NCBI GenBank assembly: GCA_022225965.2
Contig: JAKJXP020000005.1
Location: forward strand, 1 to 64,000
Origin: Diatrype stigma
Lineage: Eukaryota > Ascomycota > Sordariomycetes > Xylariales > Diatrypaceae
Direction of reading: 5' to 3'
DNA length: 64,000 nt
Shown: one piece after another, positions 22,868-34,908 of the stretch
Layout of the letters: every line of letters begins with the position of its first letter
How positions within the stretch are numbered: the stretch's first letter is position 1
Translations under genes and position numbers: made by a program
The notes under the pieces: generated by a model
Told to the model about the DNA's origin: nothing
Databases searched by the model: none
Seen by the model: only the letters and a program-made list of their open reading frames with translations

Positions 22868-23052
22868 CACGCCACTATATGTATCGATGTTGCGAGGCAG
22901 ATACTGAACGATTGTCCCGAATGTTTGACACTGCGATACAATAGCATGCAACCTCCCTTACACCAGGCTGTCATCCATGGTCATGAGGAGCTGATCAAAT
23001 ATTGTCCAGAAAGGGGAGCCGACACAGCGATTATCATATGTCGATTTTAAGG
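22868..23052 (+). pseudogene. Ankyrin-repeat fragment, right part of the interrupted gene
   Basis: The frame reads DVARQILNDCPECLTLRYN, then an ankyrin repeat (QPPLHQAVIHGHEELIKYCPE, RGADTAII), then a TAA at about 23050. The repeat has the expected PLH-A---GH-EL-K-----GAD pattern. In the empty-site arrangement it is contiguous with the frame left of the retrotransposon. Downstream repeats are lost and the DNA passes into an unrelated PKS relic. Ankyrin proteins of this kind are common in fungal NLR-like and HET-associated genes, but no partner domain survives. Confidence 0.6.
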
Positions 23053-23364
23053 GGTCAGGGGGTGCCAAGCCACTAGTATCAACTCCACTACATTAGGTAA
23101 TCTGACCCCCCTATTATACATCTCTACATAGCCTGGTGACAAGAAGACAATACCCTCTTCATGACCACATCCCCAGCCATTTCAGACAGTGGCTCATTCC
23201 CGTGGTGACAAGACGGTCAACACCGACGTACCATAATCACAAGGCTTTATCGTGTAACTTAACAGCAGATATACATATATCCACAAATACCAAGTAGCAC
23301 AACACAAGCCAACCTTAGTCGGCGGACATACATTCACATTAGGCTTTCCTCTGAGAAGGACCAG

Positions 23365-26340
23365 TTTCAATATTTTGAGGTACATGGAACAGACATGAAA
23401 TCAGGAATTCCGAAAGATGCAGCTACAATTCGTTGAGCTTTCTTCAGAGACAAAGATGAGAAGGTTCCCGATGATGTTCGATATGTTGGATCCTTCAATA
23501 CAGTGATTGGACATACTAAAGTGACAGCTGGAAGTTCAGGACTGCTCAAGGCCAGATTGAGTCTGCAAATTGTAACAATATTCCCTTATATGTTGTTCGA
23601 GGGGTTGAATTCCGACGTCGAGCCCTATTACGACAAACATTGACGAGCGCTAAGTCATGGCCTGCGCTGTCTCCTGGAGTCCCACGTCGTACGAGCGCGA
23701 ATAGTTTTGGGAAGTGCCTGCGCATGTCGGCAACTGACAGCCATTTTCTCCAGGGCAACCACTCCAGGCCAAGCACTAAATACTGCCTTGCTGTTCGAAT
23801 GTAGTGTTCCGAGGGACGGATATTCACGCGATTCTTCTTCAAGGCTATGAACAGGCTTCTCAGTTAGAAATCACTGGCCCTCGCAACTTTGGGCGCGATT
23901 TAATTTCTCTTTTCAGGCAACTCGGAGAAAGCACCAGCTGCGCAAATTGAAGCATACCTGACCTTCATAGACACCACATCAGAGTATAGAAAACTGTTGA
24001 TTTTTGCGACCTAGCATGGACCTTGTCCCGCTGGTTTGTCTTTCTTTACGCGCCTGCTTCTCAGCTACCAACTCAGAATCCTTACGGAACAAGCCGGCTG
24101 CTATGCTCGAAGAGAAGAAAACGGTAGCCAGTACCCTGGCATCCATTCAGCACTCAAAACATAAACCATATTAGGAGTCTTTACTGGACAAGGTGCCCAG
24201 TGGGCGCGTATGGGGTAGGTAAATGTTGGTCGAGGCTTCTCACACTGGCAGAATCCTGGATCCTGGAGCTCGACAATCCTCCACAGAGCCTTCCCGGGCG
24301 AGACCGCCCGCTTTGGCACTTACAAGATGAGCTTGTTAACCCCCAGGGGAGTTCTCGCGCCATGGGAGCTTGCCACTGAGCACCGCCGTGTAGATCATGC
24401 TTGTCAACCTTCTAGCACACGCTGGTATAAACTTTGATACCGTGGTGAGACATCCGAGTGGAGAAATCGCTGTCGTATATGCCGTCGGGTTCCTCACGGT
24501 CCCGGATGCTATGCGTATCGCATACTACCGCGGGCTTTTTGGAGATGCAGCCGATGAGCCTGGCGGTGCCGCTGGAGCCATATTGGCCTGCACGTAGGTA
24601 CTTCGGTGGAGGTGCAACCAAGCTGTGCGAATTGCCAAATATGGCGCGAATCGGTCGGTTCGTAGGTATGGTAGTAGCGGTAATCAATTCCTCGGCGAGC
24701 GTGATGTTGTCGGGCGATGAGAAGGCGATTGATCGAACAAAGTTTGTCCTGGAGCATGAGGAAAAGTTTGTACGAACTTTCGAGCTGGACACGGCGTGCC
24801 ATTCGCATAATATGAAGCCTTGTGAAGGGCCATACATGAACGCTATTTCCAGAGTTGCAATCCAAGTACAGCCTATGGGCAAGTGTAGAAAGGTGTCGAG
24901 ATGATGAATGCAATGAAGGGCTAGCTTCGCGGACCACACTGGACGCGTGACTGGAGAGATAACCTACTTCAGCCAGTGCTATTCTCCCAAAATCTTGAAA
25001 CGGCCCTCGAGGCCATTGGAATACCTGCTTTGGTGGTTGAGGTAGGTGCCCACCCCGCTCTACAGGGACCAGCGAGTCTGGTTATAGAGGAAAAGATAGG
25101 TACCTCCGTATCATATTTCAGGAGTTCTCGCCAGGGATCCCATGATGTTGGAGCCTTCTCCAACGCGATAGTGCCATCTGGGCACATGTCGGCACTGCTG
25201 TGATGAAATTCAATAGGTTGGACAATATGTGCAGGCTTCATGACTCACACGACTCCCCGTCCTCGCTAAAAGACGCACCGAGCTACACCTGGGATCACAG
25301 CTCGACCTATTGGACGGGAGTCACGATACTCACGGGGGCTACGTCTGACCGCAGACACAGAATGAACTTCTCAGCGCTCGGCTCGACATGAATTCCGCTG
25401 ACGCAACCCCCTAAAACTCGGCCAGCTGTCGTGGGTTAAAGGACACCAGATCCAGGGGCAGACCATTTCCCCTGATGCTGGAGATGCAGTCATGGCTATC
25501 GAGGGCCGAGGCCTGCAGAGCTTCATAAACAGCGATTTGACTCTGGCGGGGTATCCTTAGCCGAGCTACAGGACTTGATGATGGGTCGCGCTGTGAGCTT
25601 CCAGAATAGGAACATTCCTGTTGAGTCTGTTGTAATATTGAACAACATTGACCACAACGACACCGCCTCTGTCGTACAGTGCGACTTCGCTTACGAGATG
25701 TCCTCTACTCCTAACCCCTTGGCACGGCGTCAACTACAAGGATCAGTTTGCACCTGGGTTAAGCTTCCCCGGACATGGTCCAGGCCAGACCCCCTGGGCA
25801 GACGGACACAAAATGACCGATGTCGATTGCGCAGTCTTCCACAAAGCATTAGCTAAAATAGGTTATAACCATAGTGAGAGTTTCGCCGAAATTACTGGCC
25901 TCCAGTGTGCTATTCGGAAGTCCTCTGCAACCATCCACGTATAAATCATTGAAGACACCTGAAATACACAGCTATCTCTCCATCCTATTCCGCTTGATGT
26001 GGCGTTCCAGGGCATATTCGCCGGCCATCGGATCGCCCGGTGACGGTCAGCTCTGGGTCCTCATGGTACCGACTGTCATCTGATCGATGCGTATCAAGGT
26101 CTTCGGAAAGCTAGCAGACGGCATGTTTGGGTGTCGATCTGGCGTTTGACGCTAGCGTGGCTATAGACCCATCAACTCACCATGTCTACGGCGATGTAGA
26201 CGTCTTTCAACCGAATGGCAGTGCTATATTTCAGAGAGAAGGGCTTCGTGCTACTCCTGTGGCGCAGGTAACACCCAAAGATGACGCGCAGAAGATTTCA
26301 GGAGGTGTGGGGTTTCGATGTTATTCTACGGCGCCACGGT
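23365..26340 (+). pseudogene. Highly reducing PKS relic: KS C-terminus, AT, DH
   Basis: Successive frames on the plus strand spell PKS landmarks in order. At about 23368 comes the KS end (YFEVHGTDMKSGIPKDA, then VGSFNTVIGHTKVTAGSSGL, with both KS histidines kept). The acyltransferase starts at about 24177 (VFTGQGAQWARMG) and continues with the nucleophile region at about 24443, RHPSGEIAVVYA instead of GHSxGE, so the active Ser is Pro and the Gly is Arg. Then come SASVMLSGDEKAI, DTACHSHNM and VEVGAHPALQGPAS. Dehydratase pieces follow: KGHQIQGQTISPDAG (about 25440), DVDCAVFHKALAKIGYNHSE and LAFDASVAIDPSTHHVYGDV. Several frameshifts and stops separate the pieces, one a TGA in the KS (about 23433). 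The KS N-terminus with its Cys and everything after DH are missing. Confidence 0.85.
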
Positions 26341-26357
26341 AGAAGATATGGTAAAAG

Positions 26358-26705
26358 ATGCTTTGGTCCGCCTCGCATCGACTCACTCCAAATGTCAAGA
26401 TTAACGTGAGTGTAGACGAAGCATCGGCGTCTGATACTGGCCCTCCAACGAGCGAATTGAATAGTACACCAGGCAAGGACATATTGTCGGATACTGGTAG
26501 TGACCCGAGTGAAGGTAGCACGGACGGCGTGCTGACCATAGACAGAATATCTTTATTAGAAGAGGCTGTTACTTTGACAACATCATGTAGTAGACGGGCA
26601 GCAGTTGACGCAAAGGGGGTATTAGCAGTGTTGCATAGTAAAGTAGTAAAGAAAACGTTGGACTACTATGTATTACCTAATTATATGAAGCAGTCAGATT
26701 ACTAA
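26358..26705 (+). CDS. Hypothetical small ORF, doubtful
   Basis: 115 open codons, beginning MLWSASHRLTPNVKINVS and rich in Ser, Thr, Asp and Gly in the middle, end at a TAA. There is no recognised family and no intron support, and it lies directly after the PKS relic. It may be a decayed inter-domain linker of that PKS or chance. Confidence 0.2.
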   Translation: MLWSASHRLTPNVKINVSVDEASASDTGPPTSELNSTPGKDILSDTGSDPSEGSTDGVLTIDRISLLEEAVTLTTSCSRRAAVDAKGVLAVLHSKVVKKTLDYYVLPNYMKQSDY

Positions 26706-27580
26706 TAACCTGATATCACGGCTTCGATTGTCACGAACTGGCGCATCTGTTTATGTAATTAATGACAGGCTTGTTAGGATGAGTATGCATAAGCTCTTTG
26801 ACCACTAGTTGGATAGTTATGCCGAAGCGCTGTATGAAGTATAGCACTGTAGCTCGGTGTGCAAAAGGGAAGTCATCCACACACTATTACCTTGGCAGGT
26901 CTACCGTCTTAACCGTGCCGTAGAATCTGCCCCCCGGTAGGTACCTTCATTACATACCGTATTATGAAATATGTTATCTCATCGTACATACTGTGAACTT
27001 TATGACTGAAACGGATGCTTCTGGAGGAGGCCCAACGGAGAATCCGGGTGGTCGAGTAACGACCGCTTTGTGGGTCACGTGCGACTGCCCCCATGCAAGT
27101 TCCATGCGTAGGTGTGTTCCATGCGTATGCAGGTATGAGCGGGAAGGTTACATTTTAAGGCTGGATGGCCCGGTACGGTAGGATTTAAAGATATTATGCC
27201 TGCATGGAATACGACAGTACACCCTCGTTTCACCCGCTAATATTACTGGGAATCTGCTATTAATAAAGACATTAGATGCCATGATTCTCGAAGGCAAGAG
27301 TTACGAGCAGTCAAAACGTGATAGCCCAAATCTAGTAGTATTATACAGTATTGTCTATGTAAAGAAAGCCAAGATCATGCTCCCATAAACCTATGAGCGC
27401 TTCCGTGTGAAATTCCAGTCATAAGTAGCCAGTGTATTTCGATCCAGCGTCCCGTATTGCCGGTGTATCCTAACCCAGCACCGAGGACTGAACGAGCTTC
27501 AGGGTGAATCTAAACATGTGTCGTCCGCTATGTCATAAAACGCAAGAACGCTAGAAACACGATGTCCTCTACTCCGTGCG
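26706..27580. other. Intergenic region
   Basis: No supported gene. Short AT-rich stretches. It contains the 3' flank of the minus-strand membrane protein gene. Confidence 0.5.
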
Positions 27581-28788
27581 CTATTTGTTGTTCCAACCGT
27601 AGTCGTCAGTCCGGTTGTGGGCAGAGCCCGTGTTGCCACTGCCGCCTTCCTGGTCTTCGGTAATGACGGTCGTCTCGACGGTTCTCGTGATGCCGTGTGG
27701 GCCCGGATAGCTGGCAAGTTCGAGCTCGGACGAGCTGCTGAGGCGACCGGCCTCGTCCTTATCGGCGCGGCTGATCTTTGTATTTCCTCCCATCTTGTTT
27801 GCCGCGGCGGTGGCGTTGCTGTTGACCTTGGTGCCGGTTTGAGACTTGTTGTGACTGCTGCCGTAGACCCAGCCGTGCTCATTCCCAGTGGAGCTCGATC
27901 GGACCACCTTGAAGATAAGGTTGGCCATTTCCAGTTCGATGTAGAGCTTGGAAATGTAGGCAAGCGGGGCGAATTGGACGTAGCTTTGCTAGCAGTCAGT
28001 AACATTTCTTTGACGAGTGAAGTCGCGAAGGTAAAAGCAGCGATGCAAAACTCACATATAAGGGTTGGGCAAGTTGATGAAACCAAGCAGCAGGGCATCA
28101 AAGGTCGTTGAGATGACGACCATGACGACGTTGTAGTTGAAAAGCTTCCAGTACTTGGTCAGGCCGTAGGCGATCAATCGGAACCGCACCAGGTACAGGA
28201 AATAGAGGTTGAGGCTCAAATCGACGAGGAGAAAGAATATCTTCTCGCATATCTCCAACCGGAAGTTGCGGGTCTGCTGCTCCAGAGTGGCCTCGGGGAA
28301 ATGCCCGACGGTCCAGACGTAAAGGACGACACCACAGACTGGCGTGATGATACCCGCAAGACCCCATTTGAGCTGCTTGGCTCGTCGCTGGTCTATCATG
28401 ATGATTGCCACCCGATTGGCAATAATTTGGGGGAGCAGCTCGACCTGGATGGCCCACAGGGTGCAAGCGGTTGCAAAGTATGCATGACTAAAGAGGCCAA
28501 TCCAGATCAGTTGGCGCTCGTTTCCATTGATTGGTCGTTGTCAGAGATGCAGTTGCAGTTGCAGACTTACGTTGGCGGAATCACCTCGTTCAAAAATAAG
28601 ATAGTGGTAACGGCGAAGACAAGATTGCACACTCCCTCTCCCCACAGCAGACACAGATATAAGCTGACGAAAGATTGCTTGTGTTTGTAAATGTGCAAGG
28701 TCTGGGCGATACATTTCAGGAAGGCGAAGATGAAAATGCCCACAAACATGCCAAAAAAGAAGGCCCCTAAGTCAAAGCTCGCCGCCAT
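27581..28788 (-). CDS. Conserved fungal seven-transmembrane protein
   Basis: Exons 28788-28571, 28487-28056 and 27983-27581 give 350 residues. Seven hydrophobic helices can be counted: FDLGAFFFGMFVGIFIFAF, LYLCLLWGEGVCNLVFAV, a third around HAYFATACTLWAIQVELLPQ, a fourth after LKWGLAG, a fifth (FFLLVDLSLNLYFLYLV), a sixth (VVMVVISTTFDALLLGF) and a seventh (QFAPLAYISKLYIELEMANL). A polar, Ser/Thr/Asn-rich cytoplasmic tail of about 100 residues follows. The topology resembles rhodopsin-like fungal integral membrane proteins, but no ligand or catalytic residue can be assigned. The second junction uses an AAAG acceptor to keep NPYIYVQFAP in frame, while the nearby CTAG acceptor would shift it. 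The start ATG directly precedes the first helix. Confidence 0.8.
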
Positions 28789-29365
28789 GTTGAGTGAGTT
28801 CTCGTTAGGTCATGTGGGTGGGAGCAAAATGGCGTCAACGAGCGAACGAAATCAAATGGACAAAAACGACGCAATGGTTGACTCAATCTGGCACCGGTGC
28901 GAGACGAGATGGGTTAAAAAATGATCGAAGGAGTTCGCAGCAATGGGACATGCGAACAGGCACGGTTGATCTAAATAGATCTGATGGTTTGATAAAGATA
29001 GGCAGGCTGCGGTACTGCTTCTGCGGCGGCTTTCGTATGGCCCAATTTTAGGGGACCCCGGACGATAAAAGGAGACGACAAGAATCGACTTCCAGGTTGG
29101 GTACCCTGTTGCAATGCTGCGAAACCATCAAAGCCAATGTTCAAGTAGATGAATGGCCTTGCAGACAGGTATTGCTTTTGGGTTGTATACACCTTGCCAG
29201 GAATTGTAAGAGATCTGTATCCTGGTTGTCAATCACTGACTACGTAGTGGTGGTCAATGGTTGTGGTGGTAAGGTAGTGAGTGAGTGGGTAAAACAAGAC
29301 TTGGTCAACTGTCAGTGTTTACCAGTTCATAGCCACGGTCTGAACAACCAAACTACATACCAGTA

Positions 29366-29427
29366 AACCACCAAATTGAACCACCAAGATGAACCACCAA
29401 GATGAACCACAACCACAACCACAACTA
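29366..29427. repeat. Short tandem repeat based on AACCACCAAGATG / AACCAC
   Basis: Copies of AACCACCAA(G/A)(A/T)TG follow one another, then three AACCAC units. Confidence 0.7.
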
Positions 29428-30599
29428 ACACTGCCTGCTGACACTTTTCATGACACATTTTAGTCCCTATACACACTTATACCATTGATCCATTGGACCA
29501 GGAATCATTACAGAATTCAACATTAAACCGCAATGCGACCTGCTCATTGCTCTCTAGCTGACGTACACAAATAGCGATGAATGGCGTAGCGACCAGTAGA
29601 GTAGCTTATATTGGCGGTTTAATTTGGCTGCTGCTAGGAACCAGGGAACCAGAGAACCAGCGGGAAGCCCAAGCATTGCCGTCCTAGCGCACATTGGGGC
29701 AGCCTGGCTAGTCAGCTAGTGTGGCTTCCGTACCTTGGCGCGATTAATAAGCGCTCTAATGCGGTGCTAGTGTGCGGCCGAGACCAGCCCGAGCCGCGGC
29801 CGTTTACGTGCTGAAGAACAGAGACGTTTCATTCAAACAGAACGGGAAGTCAACGCAGGTATTCTACCCCCTTTCCGGACACACCAAGATCCCGGCCGAT
29901 TTATTTTCTTATACTTACATAAGGCCAATATAATGCGACTGCTTTAAAGCATTTACTTTGAATATATTACTGGAATTCAATCACGGTGTTTCCTGTTGCT
30001 TTTTGCATCCTAGTGCTATGACCCTCTCTGCACCTACTCCATTGCTGCATGATGTGAGGCTCGGCGCAGCCGCCATATATATTACTCAAGCACCCAAGGT
30101 GCAAATCATCGGGCGACACTTCGATTTCTAGATGGTTAACAACGATGGTAGCCGTACTTTTAAGTATGCCGGTAGTTGGTGGTGAGTACGCGAACTAATT
30201 ACCGGGAAGATGCCTCTCGACGTAGTTTGGGAATCCTCCGGGAAGTTCCCCGACGCTTACGCGACGGCTGGTTCTATTGCCTATTGCGGCGGGATCTGTC
30301 AGGATCCTAGAAAATGTAACAGTGTCAAGCTAATGTTAAGCTAGTTCCGCTAGGGTACCCGACACGAGGCGAGGGAGCCGAGACACACAACCTCCATACT
30401 ACGTCGACATGGGGCCCCTGATTCTACAGAGGGGCAGGCTCGACCGCGAGGCACCCAAGTGGGTGCACTGCTAGGAGGTATTGCGAATCAAGTAGTGAGT
30501 TACAGCCTTACCCCGCGCACTATACTGTATATGCTTTAGTCCAGGCCTGATATCCAAAAACAGAAAGAATTAAGATTCTTAAGTTCCATATTGCGGCCA

Positions 30600-30804
30600 T
30601 ACTACGGTATTAGGGGTAAGTCTTAAGACACTGTCATGTATACTCCGCTAAGCATGGGGCCCTGGATTAGCGTAGACCAGGGCATCTCGAGATACTTATG
30701 AGTTTGGCCGAAGATTTTCCCCAGTGGACGTTAAGCTTTATACGGATAGCGCATGCCAAGCAGTACCTGACAGTGTCTTAAAACTTATGCCTGATACCGT
30801 AGTA
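30600..30804. repeat. Inverted-repeat structure with 40-bp arms, possible MITE-like element
   Basis: The left arm (30600-30639, beginning TACTACGGTATTAGG) and the reverse complement of the right arm (30765-30804, beginning TACTACGGTATCAGG) agree at most positions. They share TCTTAAGACACTGTCA or a near match. About 125 bp lie between the arms. No clear target duplication was found. Confidence 0.65.
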
Positions 30805-31748
30805 TTGCAGTAGCCAGCCCTACCGTCCGTGTGGAGTGACTGCGCTCACTGTGAAATCAATGTGAAAAGTACTAGGCAGCTTCCGCCCCTATTTTCACAA
30901 GTTCACGTATAGATAATTACCTAATCTCGGCCGTTGCATCCCCGTAGTTATGCGTACCCCGCCAAGAAATAAGCCCCGGCCCTTTCGGCGCTAAAACACC
31001 TCGCCGGCGGGACTTAGGCTGAACTTGGAAAAGACAATAACGCTATAAAATTCAAAGGCCCGCCCCCTCGGCGGACGTCCAAGCGTGCAACACACTAGCA
31101 TTATCATTTGACATGAACCCCCATAGTTTATGAGGAAGCGTCCGCGACCTTTTCACCGAATGTGTCAACCAAGTTCTGACTATAACAGAAAGAGCGAGGT
31201 GCGATATCTCGACGCGTTACCTGACTCACTCACTCAGGCCCCCGTAGCTCTCCCTATACTACCAGACTACGTAGTATAGATTTGTATTGTAAGTGCTAAT
31301 TTTCTCCACCCACCAACTTCGAACGAATGCCAAACCCCCATTTCACAAACAGCAGCGCACGCCTTCAGAGAGAAGCGTGAGAGATGAGGCCATCGCCGAC
31401 GTGCTACTTCCAACCAAGCAATATACCAAGGAACATCGACATTGGACAGCATGTAACACGAGCAACAACGGGATATAGGGACATGACTCGCACTACCCAA
31501 CACACTACCCAACACTCACTGCCCAACAAGTAAAATGACATCAACAGCTACTATTTTAAAGTCGCGAGGTTTTCGCGGTGAAAGTTATTATTTTCGCAGT
31601 GAGAATTATTATAAAGTAGAACCCCCTTCGAACTTGACAAGTTTACTCTTACGTCCCCAGGACATCCCCGTCTCGTACAACACATTACAATCAATGGTAA
31701 AATCTGTAAGTCGGACCCTCATACAGCATCCAACCACAACATCACTAA

Positions 31749-32692
31749 TTACTTCGAAGCTTCCTTCTCCGACTTGCCCTTGATGATTCCTGAAAGATCA
31801 CCGACAGGCAGCTGGATGGGGAAGTCGACAGTGGTGAGCAAGATGGAGAACAGGAGATACCATCCCGACATGGCACACACGAAGTTGGCAGCACCGGAGC
31901 CCTGTAAAATATCAATCATTAGTATTCCGCTAGTAAGTCTGACAGGAATCGCGCAGAAAAACTTACCACCAGCAATCGCCCGTAAGCCGCAGCATTCCCG
32001 ACGATATCCTCTGCCATGAGCCAGTACGCCCCCGTCAACAGTCCCAAACCAATCACTAGAGTGAAGAACAAAATGACGAAGACGATATTGGTCCGCAGCG
32101 ACAAGATCAGGAAAATGAAGCACAAGACATTGAACCACAGGATCCAAAAGCCGATGCTAGCGTTAAACCCCGGAGCCGACATCCCCGCCGCCGCGGCCTC
32201 CCCCTCGGGCGCGTACGCCGCGTAGGCCGCAAAGGACGGGTTCAGTGTGCCGCCAAAGGCCAGCCAGAAGGTGCCGAAAGTGATGAAGACCACGGAAGAA
32301 AAGCTGTTGCCCAGGATCCACTCGAGCACGCTGGCAATGACCATCTGCACACCGCCCATGAAGAAGAAGACGGGGATGTGGGCAGCGCCGGCGCCGCTGG
32401 CGCCACGCCATCCCATCAGGTTGCATGATAGCGGGGTAAGACACATGAGGAAGCCTACGAGGCCACTATATTACGCGGTTGTCAGTCATGTGATAGGTAA
32501 GTTGGTAAGTAGGGGTTTCCTTGACACGTACATAGGCGTCGGGTTGGCAAACGTCTTACGCAGGTCGCCTTTCACCTGGTTCTGGGGCGAGAGGTACATC
32601 TTCTCGAACATCTCGGGCGTCACCGAGAGGGTGTGAGCGGCCCGAAGCTCGTGGGAGGAGCCCTTGCTGCTTGCATCGTGAGAGGCTGCCAT
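31749..32692 (-). CDS. GPR1/FUN34/YaaH family transporter (acetate/ammonium type)
   Basis: Exons 32692-32532, 32465-31967 and 31901-31749 give 270 residues. The family signature NPxPxGLxGF appears across the first intron as N50-PTPIGLVGF, directly before the first of six membrane segments. Further family matches are FFFMGGVQMVIASVLEWILG, FITFGTFWLAFGGTLNPSF and AMSGWYLLFSILLTTVDFP. Yeast Ady2/Ato proteins export ammonium or import acetate, so this is a plasma-membrane carrier of small monocarboxylates or ammonium by homology. The N-terminal 45 residues are polar and cytoplasmic. The start was set at the MAASHD methionine because no ATG lies further upstream in frame. The C-terminus is lysine-rich (GIIKGKSEKEASK). 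Confidence 0.9.
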
Positions 32693-32973
32693 AGTGATCG
32701 GGGCGTTTTCTTTGTCTTGGGATCGCAAAGGTGGGCGGCACAGTAACGTGGTGAGGAATTCCTTCAATGCCGTGGCAAGTTCGGGGTGGCTGGACAGTTA
32801 TATTGGTTTCCCCGCATGCCGTAGGCTGGCGGGCTCCGATAGCAGCTACGTACATATTCCCTATACTACACTGCGATATGCATAGTCTCTATCGGACTCT
32901 TCCAAAGTAGGATTGAGATGGGCTACAGACTATTGTGTCTTTCTCCACGCTCTAATTACAACCCTGGCTGCCC

Positions 32974-33011
32974 GGGGGGGGGGGGGGGGGGGGGGGGGCG
33001 ANNNNNNNNNN

Positions 33012-33101
<90 letters not shown>
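32974..33101. other. Assembly gap flanked by homopolymers
   Basis: 25 G (32974-32998), then CGA, ten N (33002-33011) and 90 C (33012-33101). The N run is a scaffold gap. G and C runs converging on it suggest a sequencing or assembly artefact at a long poly-G/C tract. Confidence 0.95.
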
Positions 33102-34908
33102 AGACGTCTAGGATCCCAGTCCTGCAAGCGACGTGACATTAGATCTCTTGGCCTTGGATCCGGGAGAATGGGTGTTGGAGATTGTTCTCATCTTTGTCAG
33201 AAGTGGAGAAAGCTCGCCTTGGGTCGACAGGGTTTGCATTATCGAGAATGTCGCTGCATTCGGAAGGGCAGGTTCCCGATCATAATCAGTTGCGATCAGT
33301 CGCAATAGTAGCAATATAAACTTTTGATCACAGCGCCGAAGATCTGTAGCACTGGAGCAATAGATTATATCATAGGTTGGGGAAAAGGGGTCGATATGAA
33401 GCTTGTCCGTCCCGTGAGTCCGTGAGTGTGGATTTCCTTGTGGCATCGTGAGACCCATGTCCCTGCCGAAGGAGCACGAATGCTTTCAGCTACCGCGTTA
33501 CCCCTATCAAATTGTTAACCTGGCGGCCCCCACAACACGCCTCTCTCTATCCTGATAGCCGTGGGAAGAACATGAGGCCTGTGTCCTGGAATCTTTGTGG
33601 CCATACAAAGATAGTAACTACTGTACCGGATCAGCAGTCAAAACCCACTTTCACGACACCTTTCCATAGCGCTTTTCTTCTTTTGGCTGTGAGTTGCATT
33701 TACACAACTGCTAGTTATAACGATGCACAACTGTCGTAGCGGCAGACCGGCTACGAAGAATTATGTGTTGTACTACACCCTACTGCTTGGCAACTTTCCT
33801 GTATAAGGAAAAAGCATCGTAGCGGTTCCGAAGCTCGTGGCCGCAGTCCTATCCTGGGACTATAGCCGCTACGTTCGTCGCCGCCGCGGTGATTCTCAGG
33901 TCAAGCTATTGATCTGGTTTATTCTTACGTGTTCGTTGTTAATTCAAGTAAAAGTTCCATTTGACATTTCTTTGAATCATTGCTCTGAAACACTGTTCTA
34001 AGCCGCTGTTCCGAACGGGTACTCTAAACGGCTGTTTCAGATGGCTCCTGTCATAGGCTGCTTCGGATAGCTGCTGTTGTAGGTCAGCCGATGATCTACA
34101 TGGCTGCTGTTGCAGGCTGCTGTAGTGCTGCTGTGGTGTTGCTTGTGCTTGGTCATTGGCCAAATACAACCTTGGACCCCAGATTTTGCCTGCGAAATAA
34201 ACTGGACCAAATCTGTATTTATGGACCTTTGCGGCCACTCTGGCCCACTCTGATAGTCATTCAACACATCTCCATGTGGTGCAGTGAAGATGTGCGGGTC
34301 TGCTATCGGACTCAGCCAGCCACAGGGGTTGAAGTCGTGGAAGTTCAGGCAAGGTGGGTGACAAAATAATTGATAGTGACATGGCCCATTGCACACCAAC
34401 AACAATATGCCGGCACTATCAACTCTTCTATCAACGACCTTGCCAGGCCAGGGAATAAGCTCTTGGAGTTCTCCATTCGACGAGGCATATGCACGTGTGG
34501 GCCCAGGATTGCGCATAAATGATCGCCACGTCAGCCAGAATCCGAACACAACCACAACTACAGACCTTGTTGGCCCAAGCATGACATATATGTATGGACT
34601 TAATCGGATATCAACTGCACGTACGCTATTCCATGCCGATTGCCATTAATACTACGACTAGTTCTATAAGAATGTTCGACCTAGCTGGGTGACCGCTACT
34701 ATACGCCCACCACTACGTGTTGTACGTGGTCGAAAGAGGAAACCAGCTATGCATATCATTGCGGTGCTAAAGCTTCGATGCGGTGTCGTATTGTGATAAA
34801 AGCAAATGGCCTTCCCCTCACCCTCGATCTGAAGCTCCTCGCTTTCTGTAGCAGCACCTTGCATTTCCCCCTCAACTCCTCACTTATTGTCTAATAACCT
34901 TGATTACA
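33102..34908. other. Intergenic region
   Basis: No supported gene. The 8-mer CGTAGCGG occurs at 33735 and 33818, and its reverse complement at 33866, so a hairpin with a 40-bp loop is possible. A GCTGCTG-rich stretch spans about 34060-34140. Pyrimidine-rich sequence precedes the next start codon. Confidence 0.5.

Larger units (their letters stand above)
28789..31748. other. Gene-poor region
   Basis: Nearly 3 kb without a supported gene. It holds a short tandem repeat (29366-29427), a 205-bp inverted-repeat structure (30600-30804) and GC-rich stretches with many stops around 30.3-31.1 kb. No tRNA-like T-loop was seen. Confidence 0.5.

Noticed and set aside
24412..24939. Antisense frames of 140-175 codons over the PKS relic
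   Set aside because: The plus strand carries recognisable acyltransferase sequence; the antisense is uninformative.
26706..31748. tRNA or rRNA genes in gene-poor stretches
   Set aside because: I scanned for T-loop-like GGTTCRANTCC patterns and found none convincing; a tRNAscan-type search would settle it.
22863..31748. CRISPR arrays
   Set aside because: No regularly spaced direct repeats, and the genome is eukaryotic.
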